Origin: Acanthosepion esculentum | Taxonomy: Eukaryota > Mollusca > Cephalopoda > Sepiida > Sepiidae | Direction: 5' to 3' | Length of the DNA stretch: 64,000 nt | Assembly: GCA_964036315.1 (NCBI GenBank) | Contig: OZ038495.1 | Span: 26,186,190 to 26,250,189, forward strand | In this document: piece by piece, positions 20,581-32,944 of the stretch | How positions within the stretch are numbered: the stretch's first letter is position 1 | Layout of the letters: each line of letters opens with the position of its first letter | Program-made: the position numbers and the translations under genes | The notes under the pieces: generated by a model | What the model saw: only the letters and a program-made list of their open reading frames with translations | Databases searched by the model: none | Told to the model about the DNA's origin: nothing

Positions 20581-21211
20581 TTTACTAATGATTATACAGA
20601 ACAAGTCTATAGGTCTAATTCCAGAAAATAAGTACAACTGAATAGAAAAAAAAAAACCAACAAATGTGTATTTAAGATCAAGACAAAAAAGTATTTACAG
20701 TCGAACAATTGATGTAGAATGTTCATTTTATGAGACTGAGAGGATCAAATAAAAAATATAAAATCAGGAATCTTTTCAAGTATATCATAACTTTGTGTTC
20801 TCAGCAACATCTTATGACATCTGATTTAGCTCACTGATTTTTGTTTTCTGGTGCTGTACCAAAAAGTGAATAATTATTTAGGAAAAATTCACTTGAAAGC
20901 TATAAACTGAAAATATCTTTTGTAACTCAATCCTTATTGAAAATTGGGCCCAAGGTTAATCAAATACAAATTTCTTCAATTTAGTGAACTTTATATAAGC
21001 GTCAACTATACATTTTCCAGATGAGTTTTTAACTATTACAAACTTTATTAGAGTTTAATTCATATATTATACATTCACTTGAAATTATATATTTTAGCAC
21101 AAAAAGTACAAATTCCATAATGTGTTTATGCAATCTAGGAACAAAAAAAAGTACAAATGTATTATATATTTTATTTACAAAAAAATGAACTATTTTTCTT
21201 AGAAGTTATTT
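20581..21211. other. AT-rich spacer between two minus-strand genes
   Basis: Nothing identified. It should contain the 3' UTR and polyadenylation site of the upstream membrane-protein gene; AATAAA-like motifs are too common in this DNA to choose one. Confidence 0.4.
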
Positions 21212-22026
21212 CTAATGGCTTTGTTGTTTATCATTGTTGTAATCTAGGGAAGGTTGCTGAATAGAATAATCACACAAAGATTGGTAATGAACGATAATAC
21301 TTATGACAAGAACAACACATATAAGATTCACTAGCGGCACGTAGAAGTATTCAACTGCTAGAAGTGAGTCAAGTGAATTCCACAATGAATCTCCAAATGA
21401 AGACTGCAAACCCACACATACAGTATTCATTACTGTATTTATGGGAATGGGGGCATACCCATTATCGTCTGTAGGTATGTTACAACAATCATGAAATTAA
21501 CACACAATTTATAGCATCCATTTTTTTCATGATCAGTTAACTCTATTTTTACAAAGATTTAAATGAAGTGTTCAACTTTAAAACGTTCATAATGATATTT
21601 TTAATCATCCTGTAGAAAATGTGCCACAACGGTCACTTCCTAGGAGAAAGCCTGTTGGGATCCATCTACTCCAGTTTTTGTTGCTATCTGAGTGTCTGGA
21701 TTTCAAACAGTTAACAACAACAATAATACATCTCTTTAAATGAAACATAAAAAAATGTTATTTTCTGAAAGAAAAGTAGAAGCAGAATGTCAGTTGAAAT
21801 AACATTTATATATTCTTTTCAGAAATAGACAATAACAATAAAATGTCCAATTTTCCCTGCAGTGAAGTTTGTTTTATAAAGTAATTAAGTGTAACTCAGT
21901 GCGATGGGTTGACAGACTTACTTCATGATGGGCAGCCGAATGTGTCTGTGAGTACATAAACCAAGCCTTAGTCAATGGCTGCTGTCTCATCTCTTCTATT
22001 GTGTGGGTGTATGCACAAACTGGCTT
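21212..22026 (-). CDS. Last two coding exons of an unidentified membrane protein
   Basis: Exon 21922-22026 (tttcag| to GAA|gtaagt, exactly 35 codons) encodes KPVCAYTHTIEEMRQQPLTK and AWFMYSQTHSAAHHE. Exon 21212-21403 (ttgcag| to TAG, 63 residues) encodes SSFGDSLWNSLDSLLAVEYF, then a hydrophobic run VPLVNLICVVLVISIIV that is a single transmembrane segment, then a tail of about 25 residues rich in Gln and Asn. Both introns are phase 0, so the exons join cleanly. Amino acid use is unlike the surrounding AT-driven frames, which is why I regard it as real. I do not recognise the family. Upstream exons were not found in the repeat-filled 22-33 kb. Confidence 0.65.
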
Positions 22027-22544
22027 CTGAAATCATTTTTAGCCCTGAGTAGCAGTATGCTTCTATTTTTATATCCGTAAAGGGATCCAAAATTTAATTT
22101 CACATAGATGTTTGATCTTTTGTGAATTGGTTAGAAAATAATTTCACACTGGCTCATGAAAATCTTTTTCTTGAATCTGTGGGAGTGATGAAGAGAGTTA
22201 TTGTTGTTATTTTCTAAATGGTCCCAAAATAAAACGTGGTAGGTTTACAAATATATCAGCCAAGTATTTTGGTGTTATTTGCCCTAGTAATTATTTATCA
22301 AACAAACCTTCTGAGGGGATTTTATTGGTTGAAAAATATATATATAGAATTTAATTCCTATAAGCCACCATTGAAGCTTCCGTTCCAGCGTAGAAATATC
22401 AAGTGAAACAATGATCTTATCCTTGGTTCTTACTTGCCTATTCAGCTGCTATAGCCCACAGAAATTGCTTCTTCCAGCTGTAACAGGTCTGTCACTACCA
22501 CCTACACACACAGATGCCTACACAATATCTGCATAGCAACTGTA

Positions 22545-23345
22545 GTTAGTACAAAATAATAATAACTCATTTTACCCACACCCTTTAAATTCAGGTAAGA
22601 TGAGGAAAAAGCAGAAAGGAATTCATGAGCAATTTTCTTTTGACCAATGAAAACTTTCTCTTCACAGAAATTGGTTGGTGAGGTAAAAAAAAAAGACAGA
22701 AAGAAATTTGAGAGCCTATGTGAAATTGGTTTTGGGCCAATGAAAAATAGCAGTTGATCCAAGAAGAAAGAAAAGTATGTAACAAACCTATGCAAAATTC
22801 TTTTTTTTTTATATAAAATGAGGAGAAAAATTAAATTAATAAGAGTGTCTGAATTCATGTGAAAGTTTTAATTTCTCTTCACCAGATCTATCGTGGAATT
22901 TTTGCCAGTGTCAAATTATTCGCCACTTTTTATTGGCCTTTTAAGCAAACACGCGACACTTCAAAGAATTGTTTTTCAACAATCCAAGGAAGCTAAGTAT
23001 TTCAAACTATCTCTCTTCATTGACTTTTGAATGTATGCAACTGTATATTCCTTCTGTGAACAACAAACTCTCTTACCTTTGTTTCAAACATTTTTTAATA
23101 TTATTTTGTGTCAGATCATTTAATTTGTTGTATGAACATTTCCTCTTGATAATTTGTTAAAACTAGATTTTTAAAATTTCTGATTTATTTTCCTGAAATG
23201 AGCTACTGACACAACTTCAAGCATGTAAATTCATAAATTAATTCCTTATCTTGTTTTGTAAAAATTACCTGTGTGTTTCTTTGTTATTATTATCCTCCAT
23301 TAATCTTCTTGGTGTGGGTAATTCAAGTGTTCATTTTAACTCCAA
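22545..23345 (+). repeat. Interspersed repeat shared with 61.0 and 62.5 kb
   Basis: Shares long blocks with 62485-62940 ('ataaaatgaggagaaaaatt', 'ctgatttattttcctgaaat', 'gagctactgacacaacttca') and, near its start, with 60998-61130 ('ccctttaaattcggaggact'-like). Probably one LTR-type or long non-coding family; ends and TSD not defined. A stretch to about 23840 ending 'aataaatattattaaccttc...' may be its 3' portion. The long minus-strand frames here are not protein-like. Confidence 0.5.
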
Positions 23346-24739
23346 AGCCCCACACCATTATACAACAGAAACCAATATCTTTATCTATAACAACCAATGA
23401 AATACCTTCCCGATTAAATCCAAAATTCTGACTGGGAGACTACCTATGGTTATTTAAGGATCAAGGACATAACAGTGAAGAGACATAAACGCAGACATAT
23501 GATGCTGTTGCTATCTTTATGATCAGACCAAGAGATCATCTTGTATACAAAATTAGACAACACCTTCATACAGCACAAATATTAATCTCACACAAAAAAA
23601 ATGAAGATTAAATCCAAGCATGATTTCTAACACCATCATTATGAATCCTGAAAACTTTGACCCACTGAAGACAAATCATTATGCAGCTAAGTAAAACAAG
23701 AACTCTCTATATATCTATCTCATGACACTGCATTCACATCCACTGTGAATAATTTCACTTAAGTTCATTGTATTTTGTTTCTGTAAATAAATATTATTAA
23801 CCTTCAGCATGTCATTCCTCACATCATTTATATTGCATGGTGGAAAAGGGTGTGGTGTGCTGCTCTGATTTGTTTTAAAATTGTTAATGAGGTTGTTAGT
23901 GAGGCTGCATTTTTAGTGAGAGCACATACAATTAAATTTGCAAAAACACAAGGAAAGAAGAACAAGAGATCAGATTGCATTCAACAATAAAATATATATT
24001 GAAAATCAACGAATACAACAATTGTGCTTATGTATTAATATTTAGGGAGAGAAAAGTAGCTTCCCTTAACTGATATCTGATACAAGATACAACTAATGTA
24101 CTTAAGAATTTTCTTGTTGAGTTCAGTGAACAAATAAGATCTGAATTCAAGAATGAATAGTTTGTACAAAAAGGATAATAGAATTTGGTTTGTGACTTGG
24201 CTTGTGACAGTTAACAGTGTAGTGTAATGGTAGTTCTGTGTCTGTGTGTGCGTGAGTAGAAGAATGTAGATACACGTGCGTTGCTGAGTTCTGCTGATTT
24301 ATTGTTCTACTACGTTATTTCTGGAGTACAAACTGTTTAAATACTTTTTGGGTAGGCTCCAGAGAGAAGTGGGAAAAATATCGAAAGGAATATCTAAAAT
24401 ACACGATTGGATAAAAATTGACCAATCACTGATTTTTTTACAAAACCAAGTTAGGCAAAGTCATGGCAGAAAATTTTGTGTGGATACTGCGATAGGTAAA
24501 TTGTCCTGTTGTAAACAGTACTTATTTTCTAACCAATTATAACTGAGTATTTTGTGGGCGTGGTAAATCGGAGTAGTCACTACAAGGGGAATACATTTTG
24601 ATCAAATCCTTCTGATATATATACAGGCCAGATTTCTACCTTTTCTCCTTCTCACCATCCATGACAGGTCTGATTGTAACTGCTTGTAATGAGTGCAAGC
24701 AAGTCCTCAAATAAGCAAAGTCACTATTTGCTGATAGAA

Positions 24740-26485
24740 TGAGACACCATATGGCCTCTCACAAGTTTGGTTATAAAGATTACTGGTGGCCCTGCAAGAG
24801 TGTCCTTAACAATAGAAAATCGTCAGTCCTCCCTCTCGTCAATCAATTTGTAATGTTATCTACTGCTGATAAAACAGAGTGCTATGCTCAGAAGCTCTCT
24901 TCCAGCTCTACTCTCAACACATCTGAGTATTTCTGTCAGATTTTCCCCCTAGAACGGAGACTTTACTGAGTTATATGCACATAACTCTGTTGTTGGTTTC
25001 TATTATCAAGTGTAAATTAGATTCTCACAAGGCATACAGATTTGACAAAATCCCTGCAGTTATACTTCTCAACTGGCTCCTTTTGTCTCCAAACTTTACA
25101 ACAAATACCTCACCATTTCTTGCTTTCCAGCTTCTTGAATGTCCTCCTCTGTAGTTCCTGTTTTTAAGAACTCTGGAGAATCCTTTGACCTCTAAAATCA
25201 TTGCACTATTAGCCTCTTACTTCTTTCGACAAAGAAATTGAAGCTCTAATCATTGCTGAATTGGTTAAGCACCTTACTTCATATGATCTCCTTCTAGACA
25301 AACAATATGGCTTCCATTTTGCCAGGTCTACCAGCAATGTATCAATGGACTTCACTGAATATGTCTATCAAGCTTTAGATAACAATGGCAAAGCTCAGGC
25401 TCTGGCTCTAGATATCTCAAAGGCATTCAACAGAGTTTGGCATGCTGGCCTTTTCCACAAGATCAAGGGCTACAGTGTCAAGGGATGAATATTTGGCATA
25501 ATCCAATTGTTCCTAACAAATCGTGTAATGACTTCCAGATCATTTCATGACAGGGGTCAACCAGGGCTTTGTCCTTGTACTTACACTGTTTCTGCTCTTC
25601 ATGAATGTCCTCTCCAATGTCATCAATTCCCAACTAGGTATTTATGTAGATTACACAATTATTTCCACCTGTCTTAATAGACCTGACAAAGTAAAACTAG
25701 CAACTGCTCTCAAAACGGACCTCCAACAAGGGCAAGAAATGACATATAAATTTTAATGCCTCCAAAACAAAAGTGCCTTCAGTTACCACAGAGAACTCTT
25801 TTCACCTGCCATCACACCTTCTTACACTTACATGAAGTGGGGTGACTATATTCAATCATTACATTTACTGCAAGAAAAGTTGGTTCACTGTGTCATGCCA
25901 GAAAATTTTCTCATCAGAATCCATCTTGCACATTTATATATCTACCATTCATCCATGCATTGAATATTGGTGCCAGATCTGGTCTGGTGCTCCTGCTGTA
26001 TATTTCAAGATTTTTGATAAAATTCAAAGAAGCATCTATAATATAATCAATTTTGATCTGACATCTCAATGTCAGTCACTTTCTCACCAAAATGATATTG
26101 CTTCCCTCTGTCTTTTCTACAAATATTTTCATGGCAACTTCTCTAATGAGCTTTTTTTCCTAGAGTTTTGACTACATGTGATACTCGATTAGCAACTAGG
26201 CCCCACTGTTTTACTGCTGAACTAGCTAGACGTCACTGCCACTTCTATTCTAAGTTTCTTTTCTTGCACTTCTCACCTGTAGACTTCCTTTCTGATTTGT
26301 TGCTTTCCTGCCACCTACAATCTTTAAAATTTTAAATGCAATAATAATCGCCATCTTCTATTTTCTTGAACCCTGTTCCTTTATTGTCTTTTCTTCACTA
26401 AAATATTCTCATTCTCCTTCACTTCCTGTAACCTCCTGCATCCTAGTGGCATTATCGCCTTGCTTGGGGTGAAATGATTAAAAAC
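24740..26485 (+). mobile_element. LINE copy B (longest; EN-RT linker to 3' tail)
   Basis: Order: linker (KDYWWPCKSVLNNRKSSVLP, STADKTECYAQKLSSSSTL), RT fingers/palm (DKQYGFHFARSTSNVSM, ALDISKAFNRVWHAGLFHKI), RT motif GVNQGFVLVLTLFLLFMNVL, active-site region IYVDYT where the canonical (Y/F)xDD is altered to VDYT, and the C-terminal domain (STIHPCIEYWCQIWSGAP, DKIQRSIYNII, SLSHQNDIASLCLFYKYFHG). Several frameshifts and stops. It ends with the family tail 'ccttgcttggggtgaaatga' at about 26459. 5' truncated. Confidence 0.88.
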
Positions 26486-26499
26486 AATATGCTACCCTC

Positions 26500-26825
26500 A
26501 GCTTTACAGTGTCAACTTACTTGATAATCTTTACTGTAATCAACACTTTCACATTATTATGAGAGTTATTGAGATTTTAAAATATTGTTTCTAATTCATC
26601 TTTCCACAATATTAACTTCTTTTAATATCAAATTGTATTTTACACTTAACAATAAAAAATGTTGTGCCTAAAAGAAAAAAAAGAAGGACTGTGACACATA
26701 ATCAGAAAATTATATAAAAAATAGATTGAAAAAGTAAGACATTATTGACTGAAAGGTTGGTTCAGTTTATTAAGCAAAATAAATTGTAGATTTTTTATTT
26801 TTTGACATTAATTTTATTTCTGTAG
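26500..26825. other. Unassigned AT-rich sequence
   Basis: No feature found between LINE copy B and the SINE fragment. Confidence 0.4.
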
Positions 26826-26961
26826 TTGAATCCATTACATTCACTTATGTGCTAATACCCTTGGGAAAGGTATGAATCCTCTTCTCCCCCCAGCAATAGG
26901 TAAATAGCAGGAGAGACCGGGTTCTGTAGCCTTGGATGGCAACTGGTTTACTGTAGAAAGT
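26826..26961 (+). repeat. SINE body fragment (same family as 7420-7726)
   Basis: Matches the body from 'gaatccattacattcactta' to 'caactggtttactgtagaaa'. Both the tRNA head and the 3' end are missing. Confidence 0.8.
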
Positions 26962-27650
26962 GGGGTTGACAGAGCAACCCCACTGGCTAGTTAAAAGAAA
27001 TGTACATATCGATGTGTTTAATAAAATAGATAAGTTCAAAATTCCTTTTGTTTAAGTTCTCATTTTATCTCTGAACAAACCAACTAGTGATCACCTGACT
27101 GGGAGAAGACAACTGAGAGAGAAGAATGCAGCTTCATTATGGAGTCGAACCCGTCAACCAAAAGTCCTCCCCAGAAAAGAGGAAGTACACAACAATAATT
27201 TGATTTCTCTTTGTGAGCTTGTTACCATGGCACAGCAAGAAGAGCACATTGAAACAAGATGTTTGTTAGAACATCTTAATAGTATTGCATTAACTTGAAA
27301 AATAAGGCAATTTCCAGTTTAAAATTACAATATTGTATTTTACCCTAAAGCAAAATCCAACTACATTTAACATATAAAGTTAGCTTTTCTTGTTTTTCTA
27401 CTATTCCATAATAAGCAGGACACTAATGTTAAATGATCTTTGATTAAACACAGTTTAGAAAAATTATATTTTGCTGTTTTTTTGTAATAATCTGACCACC
27501 TTTCAATTACTAGAACATCTAACCCAGAGCCCATCAGGTGTGCTTTGTAAATAAACTTTGCATTAATCTTACATATACTCGTTCTATTGTGCATTTTGTT
27601 TCACCTGTCAGATATCACGTCTTTAATTTTAAAATGTTAGTGGGCTTCTT

Positions 27651-28020
27651 GTGACCTCATACGTATTCGGGGCACTCGGGCCATTTCGCATTGTGCTCCC
27701 CCTCCAGGGGGGTCCACAACAACTTAAACTGACTGAAGCGATAGATACCTCAAGAACATTTGAAACTACTAGGATACAAATGGAATCACCGAGTCTACAA
27801 ACAACTGATACACAACAGAAAGATGACAGAATTGATGTCATAACAAAACACAGAAAATCAAAAACACAATACTATAAATCAAATCCATGTAAATGCTGCA
27901 GTAGAATACATGAATTCAATGATTGAAAGAAATGACCAGTCTTTGGATCACCATGTAGAATTTGTTATAAAGAAAATCATTGAGAGAAAATTTGCAGGAA
28001 CAAAAGAAAATCATATAAAC
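27651..28020 (+). pseudogene. Gypsy gag C-terminus with two zinc knuckles
   Basis: Frame 27651-27926 ends with CKCCSRIHEF, and after a stop the next portion reads PVFGSPCRICYKENH.ERIC, together a pair of Cys/His knuckles as in gag nucleocapsid of this Gypsy group (CxxC...H...C.xCxxxNH). Binds element RNA in the living family. Confidence 0.65.
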
Positions 28021-28184
28021 CCAAGGAAAAACATTATTATAAACAAAAGATCAACAGGGTTGATGATGATGAAAGTGATGACAATAACAGACAAGACATA
28101 GAGGAAAAACAATTATATCAAATGTCAAAGGATAAAACTATAGATAGGAGGGAGTTACATGGCACAAGATAGATAAGGAAACAG

Positions 28185-28436
28185 TTGGATAACAAACCCA
28201 CAACCATGAACCTGAAGTTTAAACTGGACACTGGAGCACAAGCCAATGTATTCCTACTAGGGATATACCAACAAATATTCCCAGAAAACATTGAAAACAA
28301 CTACTGTAAAGAAGGTACAATAGAAGCTACAAATACCAAATTAATAGCATATCTAGAATGGAAATTAAACAGCTTGGGAATACTAAAATACTCAAGTCAC
28401 ATAAGGGAATGCACATCAGATGCACATTCTATGTAA
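28185..28436 (+). pseudogene. Gypsy aspartic protease
   Basis: Contains LKFKLDTGAQANVFLLGIYQ, with the DTGA active-site triad loop and the AQANV extension common in metazoan Gypsy elements. The frame closes at 28434 (TAA). Confidence 0.8.
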
Positions 28437-28739
28437 TTGACTCAGAGGGATCTGCAATTCTTAGGTTGAACAGCTGTGAGAAACTAAAGCTGATATCAGT
28501 GATATAAACAAATCTAAGCAAATAAACAGCAACACACCACTTGAACAACAGCCCCATATCAATAACAAAGCACAACTAATAGAAATTTATCCAGAATGCT
28601 TTATTGACACAGTTGGAGGTTTTGAAGACTTTGAGTAATCATATAGTCACAGACCCAACAGTCAAACCCATAATCTATGCTTCAAGAAAAAATACCAATA
28701 GGACTAAAGGAAAAGCTGAACTTTAAAAAGATGTAGAAA

Positions 28740-29210
28740 AAGAAAATTGAAAAATTGAGTAAATCTGCAGAGGCTGGGTAAATTCTATTGTTGTCATAGA
28801 AAAAGCACCCAACAGACAGCTAAGGATTTACCTGGACCCAAAGGACTTAAACCCAGCCATAAAAAGGGGGGGATACTACCCAACACTAACCCTAGATGAC
28901 AGCACTCCAAAGCTAGCAGGATCTAAAATTTTTAGCAAGCTTGATGCTAAGAATGAATATTGGAATTTTAAGCTTGATAAGGAATCTACTGTCTTCACCA
29001 TATTTAACACTCCATTCGACCAATACAAATTCCTGCTATTGCCTTTTGGCCTCAATGTCAGTCAATATATCTTCCAACAAAAGATACATGAAACCTATAG
29101 AAAATATAGAGGTGCCATAGGAATTGCAGATGACATACAAATCCATGGCAAAGTCAAAAGAGACCATGACCTTCATCTTTATTAGTCAATGGAAAATACA
29201 AGAAGAGCAG
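28740..29210 (+). pseudogene. Gypsy reverse transcriptase, 5' part
   Basis: Pieces in different frames: LRIYLDPKDLNPAIKR, FSKLDAKNEYWNFKLDKEST, FNTPFDQYKFLLLPFGLNVS, then IGIADDIQIHGK, where ADD is the catalytic loop. The order matches Gypsy RT motifs 1 to 5. Confidence 0.8.
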
Positions 29211-29216
29211 ATATCA

Positions 29217-29912
29217 CACTGACTGCTGACCTGAGATGGAACAAATACATTGAGTCAATAGCTTCATCCATCGCAAGGAAAGTTGGCTCCCTGTGCCGTG
29301 CCAGGAAATTTTACTCACCGGAGTCGATCCTTCAAATCTACAAATCAACCATTCACACTTGCATGGAGTATTGCTGCCATATATGGTCTGGTGCCCCTTA
29401 TGTTTGTCTCAAGGTTCTTGATAAGATCCAGAGACGGATATGCAACGTAATTGGCCATGATCTGGCATCTCGTCTGCAGTCACTCTCTCACAGACGTGCC
29501 ATCGCCTCCCTCTGTCGTTTTTACAAATACTTTCATGGTAACTGTTCCGAGGAACTGCATTTGCTGGTTCCCAAATTTCATGAATTTAAGTGTTCTATTA
29601 GGCTGGCATCTCGCTCACACCCTTTCACTGTCGAAACTGTTAAATGTAGCCATTTCTTCTACTCCAATAGCTTCAAGTCTCGCACCTCTCGCCTGTGTAA
29701 CTCCCTCCCCTCTTCCTGTTTCCCTGATAGCTATAATCTCCAACTATTCAAATGTAATATCAATCGACGTCTCCAGATGCCCTGATCTATCCCCTATCCG
29801 TCTCTTCATCCTTTCCTCTATCACTCCTATTTGCTCTCGCTCCAACTCTCTGTAACCCCTTGCGTGCTAGTGGCTTCCCGCCTTGCTTGGGGTGAAACGC
29901 TTAAAAAAAAAA
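29217..29912 (+). mobile_element. LINE copy C inserted in the Gypsy RT, 6-bp TSD
   Basis: 5'-truncated LINE of the same family as copies A and B. Frame 29189-29785 is open through the C-terminal domain: KVGSLCRARKFYSPESIL, IHTCMEYCCHIWSGAPYVCL, DLASRLQSLSHRRAIASLCR, LASRSHPFTVE, SLPSSCFPDSYNLQLFKCNI. It ends with the tail 'ccttgcttggggtgaaacgc' and a poly(A). ATATCA flanks it at 29211-29216 and 29913-29918. It is the least decayed copy, with the C-terminal frame uninterrupted, so it is probably the youngest. Confidence 0.92.
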
Positions 29913-29918
29913 ATATCA

Positions 29919-30640
29919 AACTGAATGCTAAAAAATGTGTTACCAAAGTAGAAGAATTTCAGTTCTTTGGAATGATATACACGTTCACTTGAAAAAAGCC
30001 TAACCCATAAATAAATCACAGACATAACTAAAATGAAATTACCAAGACAAGAAAGAACTGTGTAATTTCCTTGGCATGATCCAATACACAAGCTCATTCA
30101 TTCCTAAGATATCAGACGATGCAGCAAGCCTTAAAGAAAGATGTAGAATTCAAATGGATGGCAGCCCATCAGAAACACTTTGATGAACTAAAAGAAATAA
30201 TATGCAGAGAAATAACAGTTCTGTTACTGACAGAAACAAGCCAGTAGTGTTACAGGTAGGGGCAGCATTGATACAAGGAAAAACAACAGCATCTGCATCA
30301 AAAGCCCTAACACCAGGTGAAACTAGGTCTGCTAACATCAAGAGAGAGAAAGATTTGTTACGGTAGGAAATGACCACTGACCATTAGAACAAATCCATAA
30401 AAAGAATCTACATAAAGCACGTTCTAGAGAATGTTTACTCTTTCAGTTACAAGGGTATGACTGCACTCATAGAAACCAGGAAAAGACATGATGCTAGCTG
30501 ATGCCGTCACGCTTGTCTGCAAATGACAAATTTGCAATGAAAGATATAGGTATCAAAATACATCACGTCATCAGTGTGACCAGAAACAAACTAGAACAAA
30601 TTAGAGACCAGACTAGTAAAGACCAAAAGCTACGTATACT
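29919..30640 (+). pseudogene. Gypsy RT thumb and RNase H
   Basis: Resumes after the LINE with IKLNAKKCVTKVEEFQFFGM, then DVEFKWMAAHQKHFDELKEI (thumb/connection), then VLQVGAALIQ...SASKALTPGETRSANIKREK, the RNase H start. Frames shift repeatedly. Confidence 0.75.
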
Positions 30641-31290
30641 CTCACAACAGGTTATACAAAGGTGGCCAGAAAAATGACACCAGATACAACTTGCAATGTG
30701 ACAAATTCACTAGGGAATGATGTTTTGCTAAGAGGATCACACCTGTTAATATCCAAAACATTACAACCAGAAATCTTTCAGAAAATGCACCAATGTCACA
30801 CCGAAATAGAAAAAAGCAAACTGAGGGCAAAATCTGTGGTGTACTGGACGTGTGTATACAAAGACATGAAGAAGATAGTTTTAGAATGTCACATATACCA
30901 AAAATATAAGAATTCACAACCAAAAGAATACAAACCCATGCCAAAGACAAAGGAGACCATGACCTCCACTTTCATGAGTCAATAGAAAATACAAGAGCAG
31001 ATATCAAATGATATCCCCTGAAACACCAAGTCGAAGATGGTGCACATTAATAGCAAACCTTTTATTATAAATCAAAAATGGTACCTAATTTTTGTGTTAC
31101 TATTTAAAGTTTCCATTTGTCCAGAAACTGAGAAATCATCTGCTCAGCAATACAAGAAATATTTGCAGAACAGAGAATACCTGAAAAGATTATGTGACAA
31201 CAGTACCCATGAAAATTCAGTGAACTCACACAAACATATGGATTCACAGTCACGTCATCCCCACATTACTCCAAATGATATAGACTCATC
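30640..31290 (+). pseudogene. Gypsy integrase, zinc-binding and core region
   Basis: Frame 30662-30985 has ISKTLQPEIFQKMHQCHTEI, KSKLRAKSVVYW, and LECHIYQKYKNSQPKE, i.e. the HHCC zinc domain (H..CH...C..C pattern, with one Cys of CxxC as I-Y-Q neighbours altered). After a 75-bp intrusion of RT sequence (see findings) the core starts at about 31010 (FIINQKWY..) and is frameshifted. Confidence 0.7.
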
Positions 31291-31419
31291 AAGACACATG
31301 TAAAAACAATAAAGAAAACTTATCAAATGCCAAGAAACAAGGTAGGACCTATAACTTGCATTGCTCTCATTAAGAGCAACAACAATCAAAGCAGACATAA
31401 AGTTCACTGGATCAGGAAG

Positions 31420-31700
31420 AAATCAGAAACAAAATAGCTGATTCCCACAGAGAAGGGAAATAATATTACAACAGGGATACACCCACTTTACCAGAACTAT
31501 TCAGAGGGCAGCATGTTCACATCCAGGACCTGGAAATGAAAACCTGGAGGCTAGTAAAAATTATTGACAAAACCATGACACCCAGATCCTACATAATCAT
31601 GAGACAAAAACTGAATCCACATTTGTTCAACAAAATAGAAAAAGAACCATTCCCATGTCCGTATATGTGGATGAGCCAAACACTAACAAACGAAGAAGTT
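31420..31700 (+). pseudogene. Gypsy integrase C-terminus
   Basis: Reads NNITTGIHPLYQNYSEGS, then VHIQDLEMKTWRLVKIIDKT and MTPRSYIIM, the family's C-terminal chromatin/DNA-binding module ('(V)R(V)QD..T..W..A.V.....PRSY.V'). Confidence 0.7.
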
Positions 31701-32007
31701 ATGACTGAAGAGAGCACAAGATCTGGTCAGCCAACAATAAATGACAGCCAACCAACCACCACAGGGCACACAATAAAAATCATCATAAGTTGTATTTACA
31801 GAACATCTTGAGCTCTACAAGATGGAGAAGTAATATTTTACCACCTGTGATTTCAATAAAATAATTTTTTTTTTCTTTCAGAGTAAGAGAGATGTTATAT
31901 TGTTAAACAAACATTGATACTAATTAGAAGATTGCTACATAAGCCCCTACCACAGGAGCATACATATGGACCAGAAACAACACAGGAGATACAATAACTA
32001 TGCACTT

Positions 32008-32636
32008 TGAAGTGGAAAGATTATATTGAATCCGTTACTAGGTCTGCTATTAAGAAAGTTGGTTCACTGTGTCATACTATACAATTTTTCTCACTAGGAT
32101 CTATCTTATATATTTATAAGTCTACCATTTGTTCATGCTTTGAATATTGCTGCCACATATGGTCCAGTGCTCCTGCTATATATTTAGATATTCTTGATAA
32201 AATCCAAAGAATCAGCAATATTATTAGTCCTGACCTGGCATCTCGGTTTCACTTTCTCACCACCATAATGTAGCTTTCCTGTGCCTTTACTAGAAGTACT
32301 TTCATTGTAAATGTTCTGATGAAGTCTTCACTATGGTACCTAGACTTTATGAATTTAAGTGTAATACGAGATTGGTGGCAAGATCTCATCAAATCACAGT
32401 TGAATTGGCTAGATGTAACCATAAGTTCTATGCTAAGTTTCTTTTCTCACACTTCTCACTTGTGGAACTCTCTTCTGGTTCCATGCTTTCCAGCCAACTT
32501 TAATCTTCAAAAATTTAAATGTAATGTTAATCATTATCTACCATCTTCTTGATTACTCTTCTATTGAACTTTCTCCTTATTAATGTTTCTCTTTTTTCGT
32601 ATTTTTTCACACACAGTAACCATTTGTCTTAGTGGA
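32008..32636 (+). mobile_element. LINE copy D, C-terminal part
   Basis: Starts LKWKDYIESVTRSAIKKVGS, contains ICSCFEYCCHIWSSAPAIYL and, in a shifted frame, TSHLWNSLLVPCFPANFNLQ. Cut just before the usual 3' tail ('gtcttagtgg' then unrelated DNA). No TSD seen. Confidence 0.8.
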
Positions 32637-32944
32637 GACACGTTTTAATTCTGGCGATTGTTTTTGGTGATTTTTTTATGACTTTTTGCAACAAATTTTT
32701 TTTGCATAATTTTTATAACTTGGAAATAAATTTGGGAAGAATCAAAATTGCAAAATCCAGCGAAAGTTACTCATGTCATAGAAATAATTGTTTGTATGGA
32801 AAGCAAGGACCTATGCACTTCAAATTGTCTTTAAATGGCAGCAGAAGAATTATTGAACTTTTAAAAGGTAAGATTAAATATTAATGCAATACTTAAATGC
32901 AGTGATCAATTTTGAGTTCTGTAGTTTATTGTTACCTATTGTAT

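Larger units (their letters stand above)
27640..31900 (+). mobile_element. Decayed Ty3/Gypsy element with nested LINE
   Basis: Gag zinc knuckles, protease, RT, RNase H and integrase fragments follow each other in the standard order on the plus strand, each broken by stops or frameshifts. RT is split at 29216/29913 by LINE copy C. A candidate polypurine tract 'aagagaga' at about 31885 precedes TGTTATATTGTT, a plausible 3' LTR start (about 31893), which is soon cut by LINE copy D at about 32008. No 5' LTR could be matched, so the left limit is approximate. Confidence 0.85.

Noticed and set aside
22502..22858. Minus-strand 118-residue frame as a gene
   Set aside because: Lies in a repeat shared with 62.5 kb and its composition is that of AT-rich random translation.
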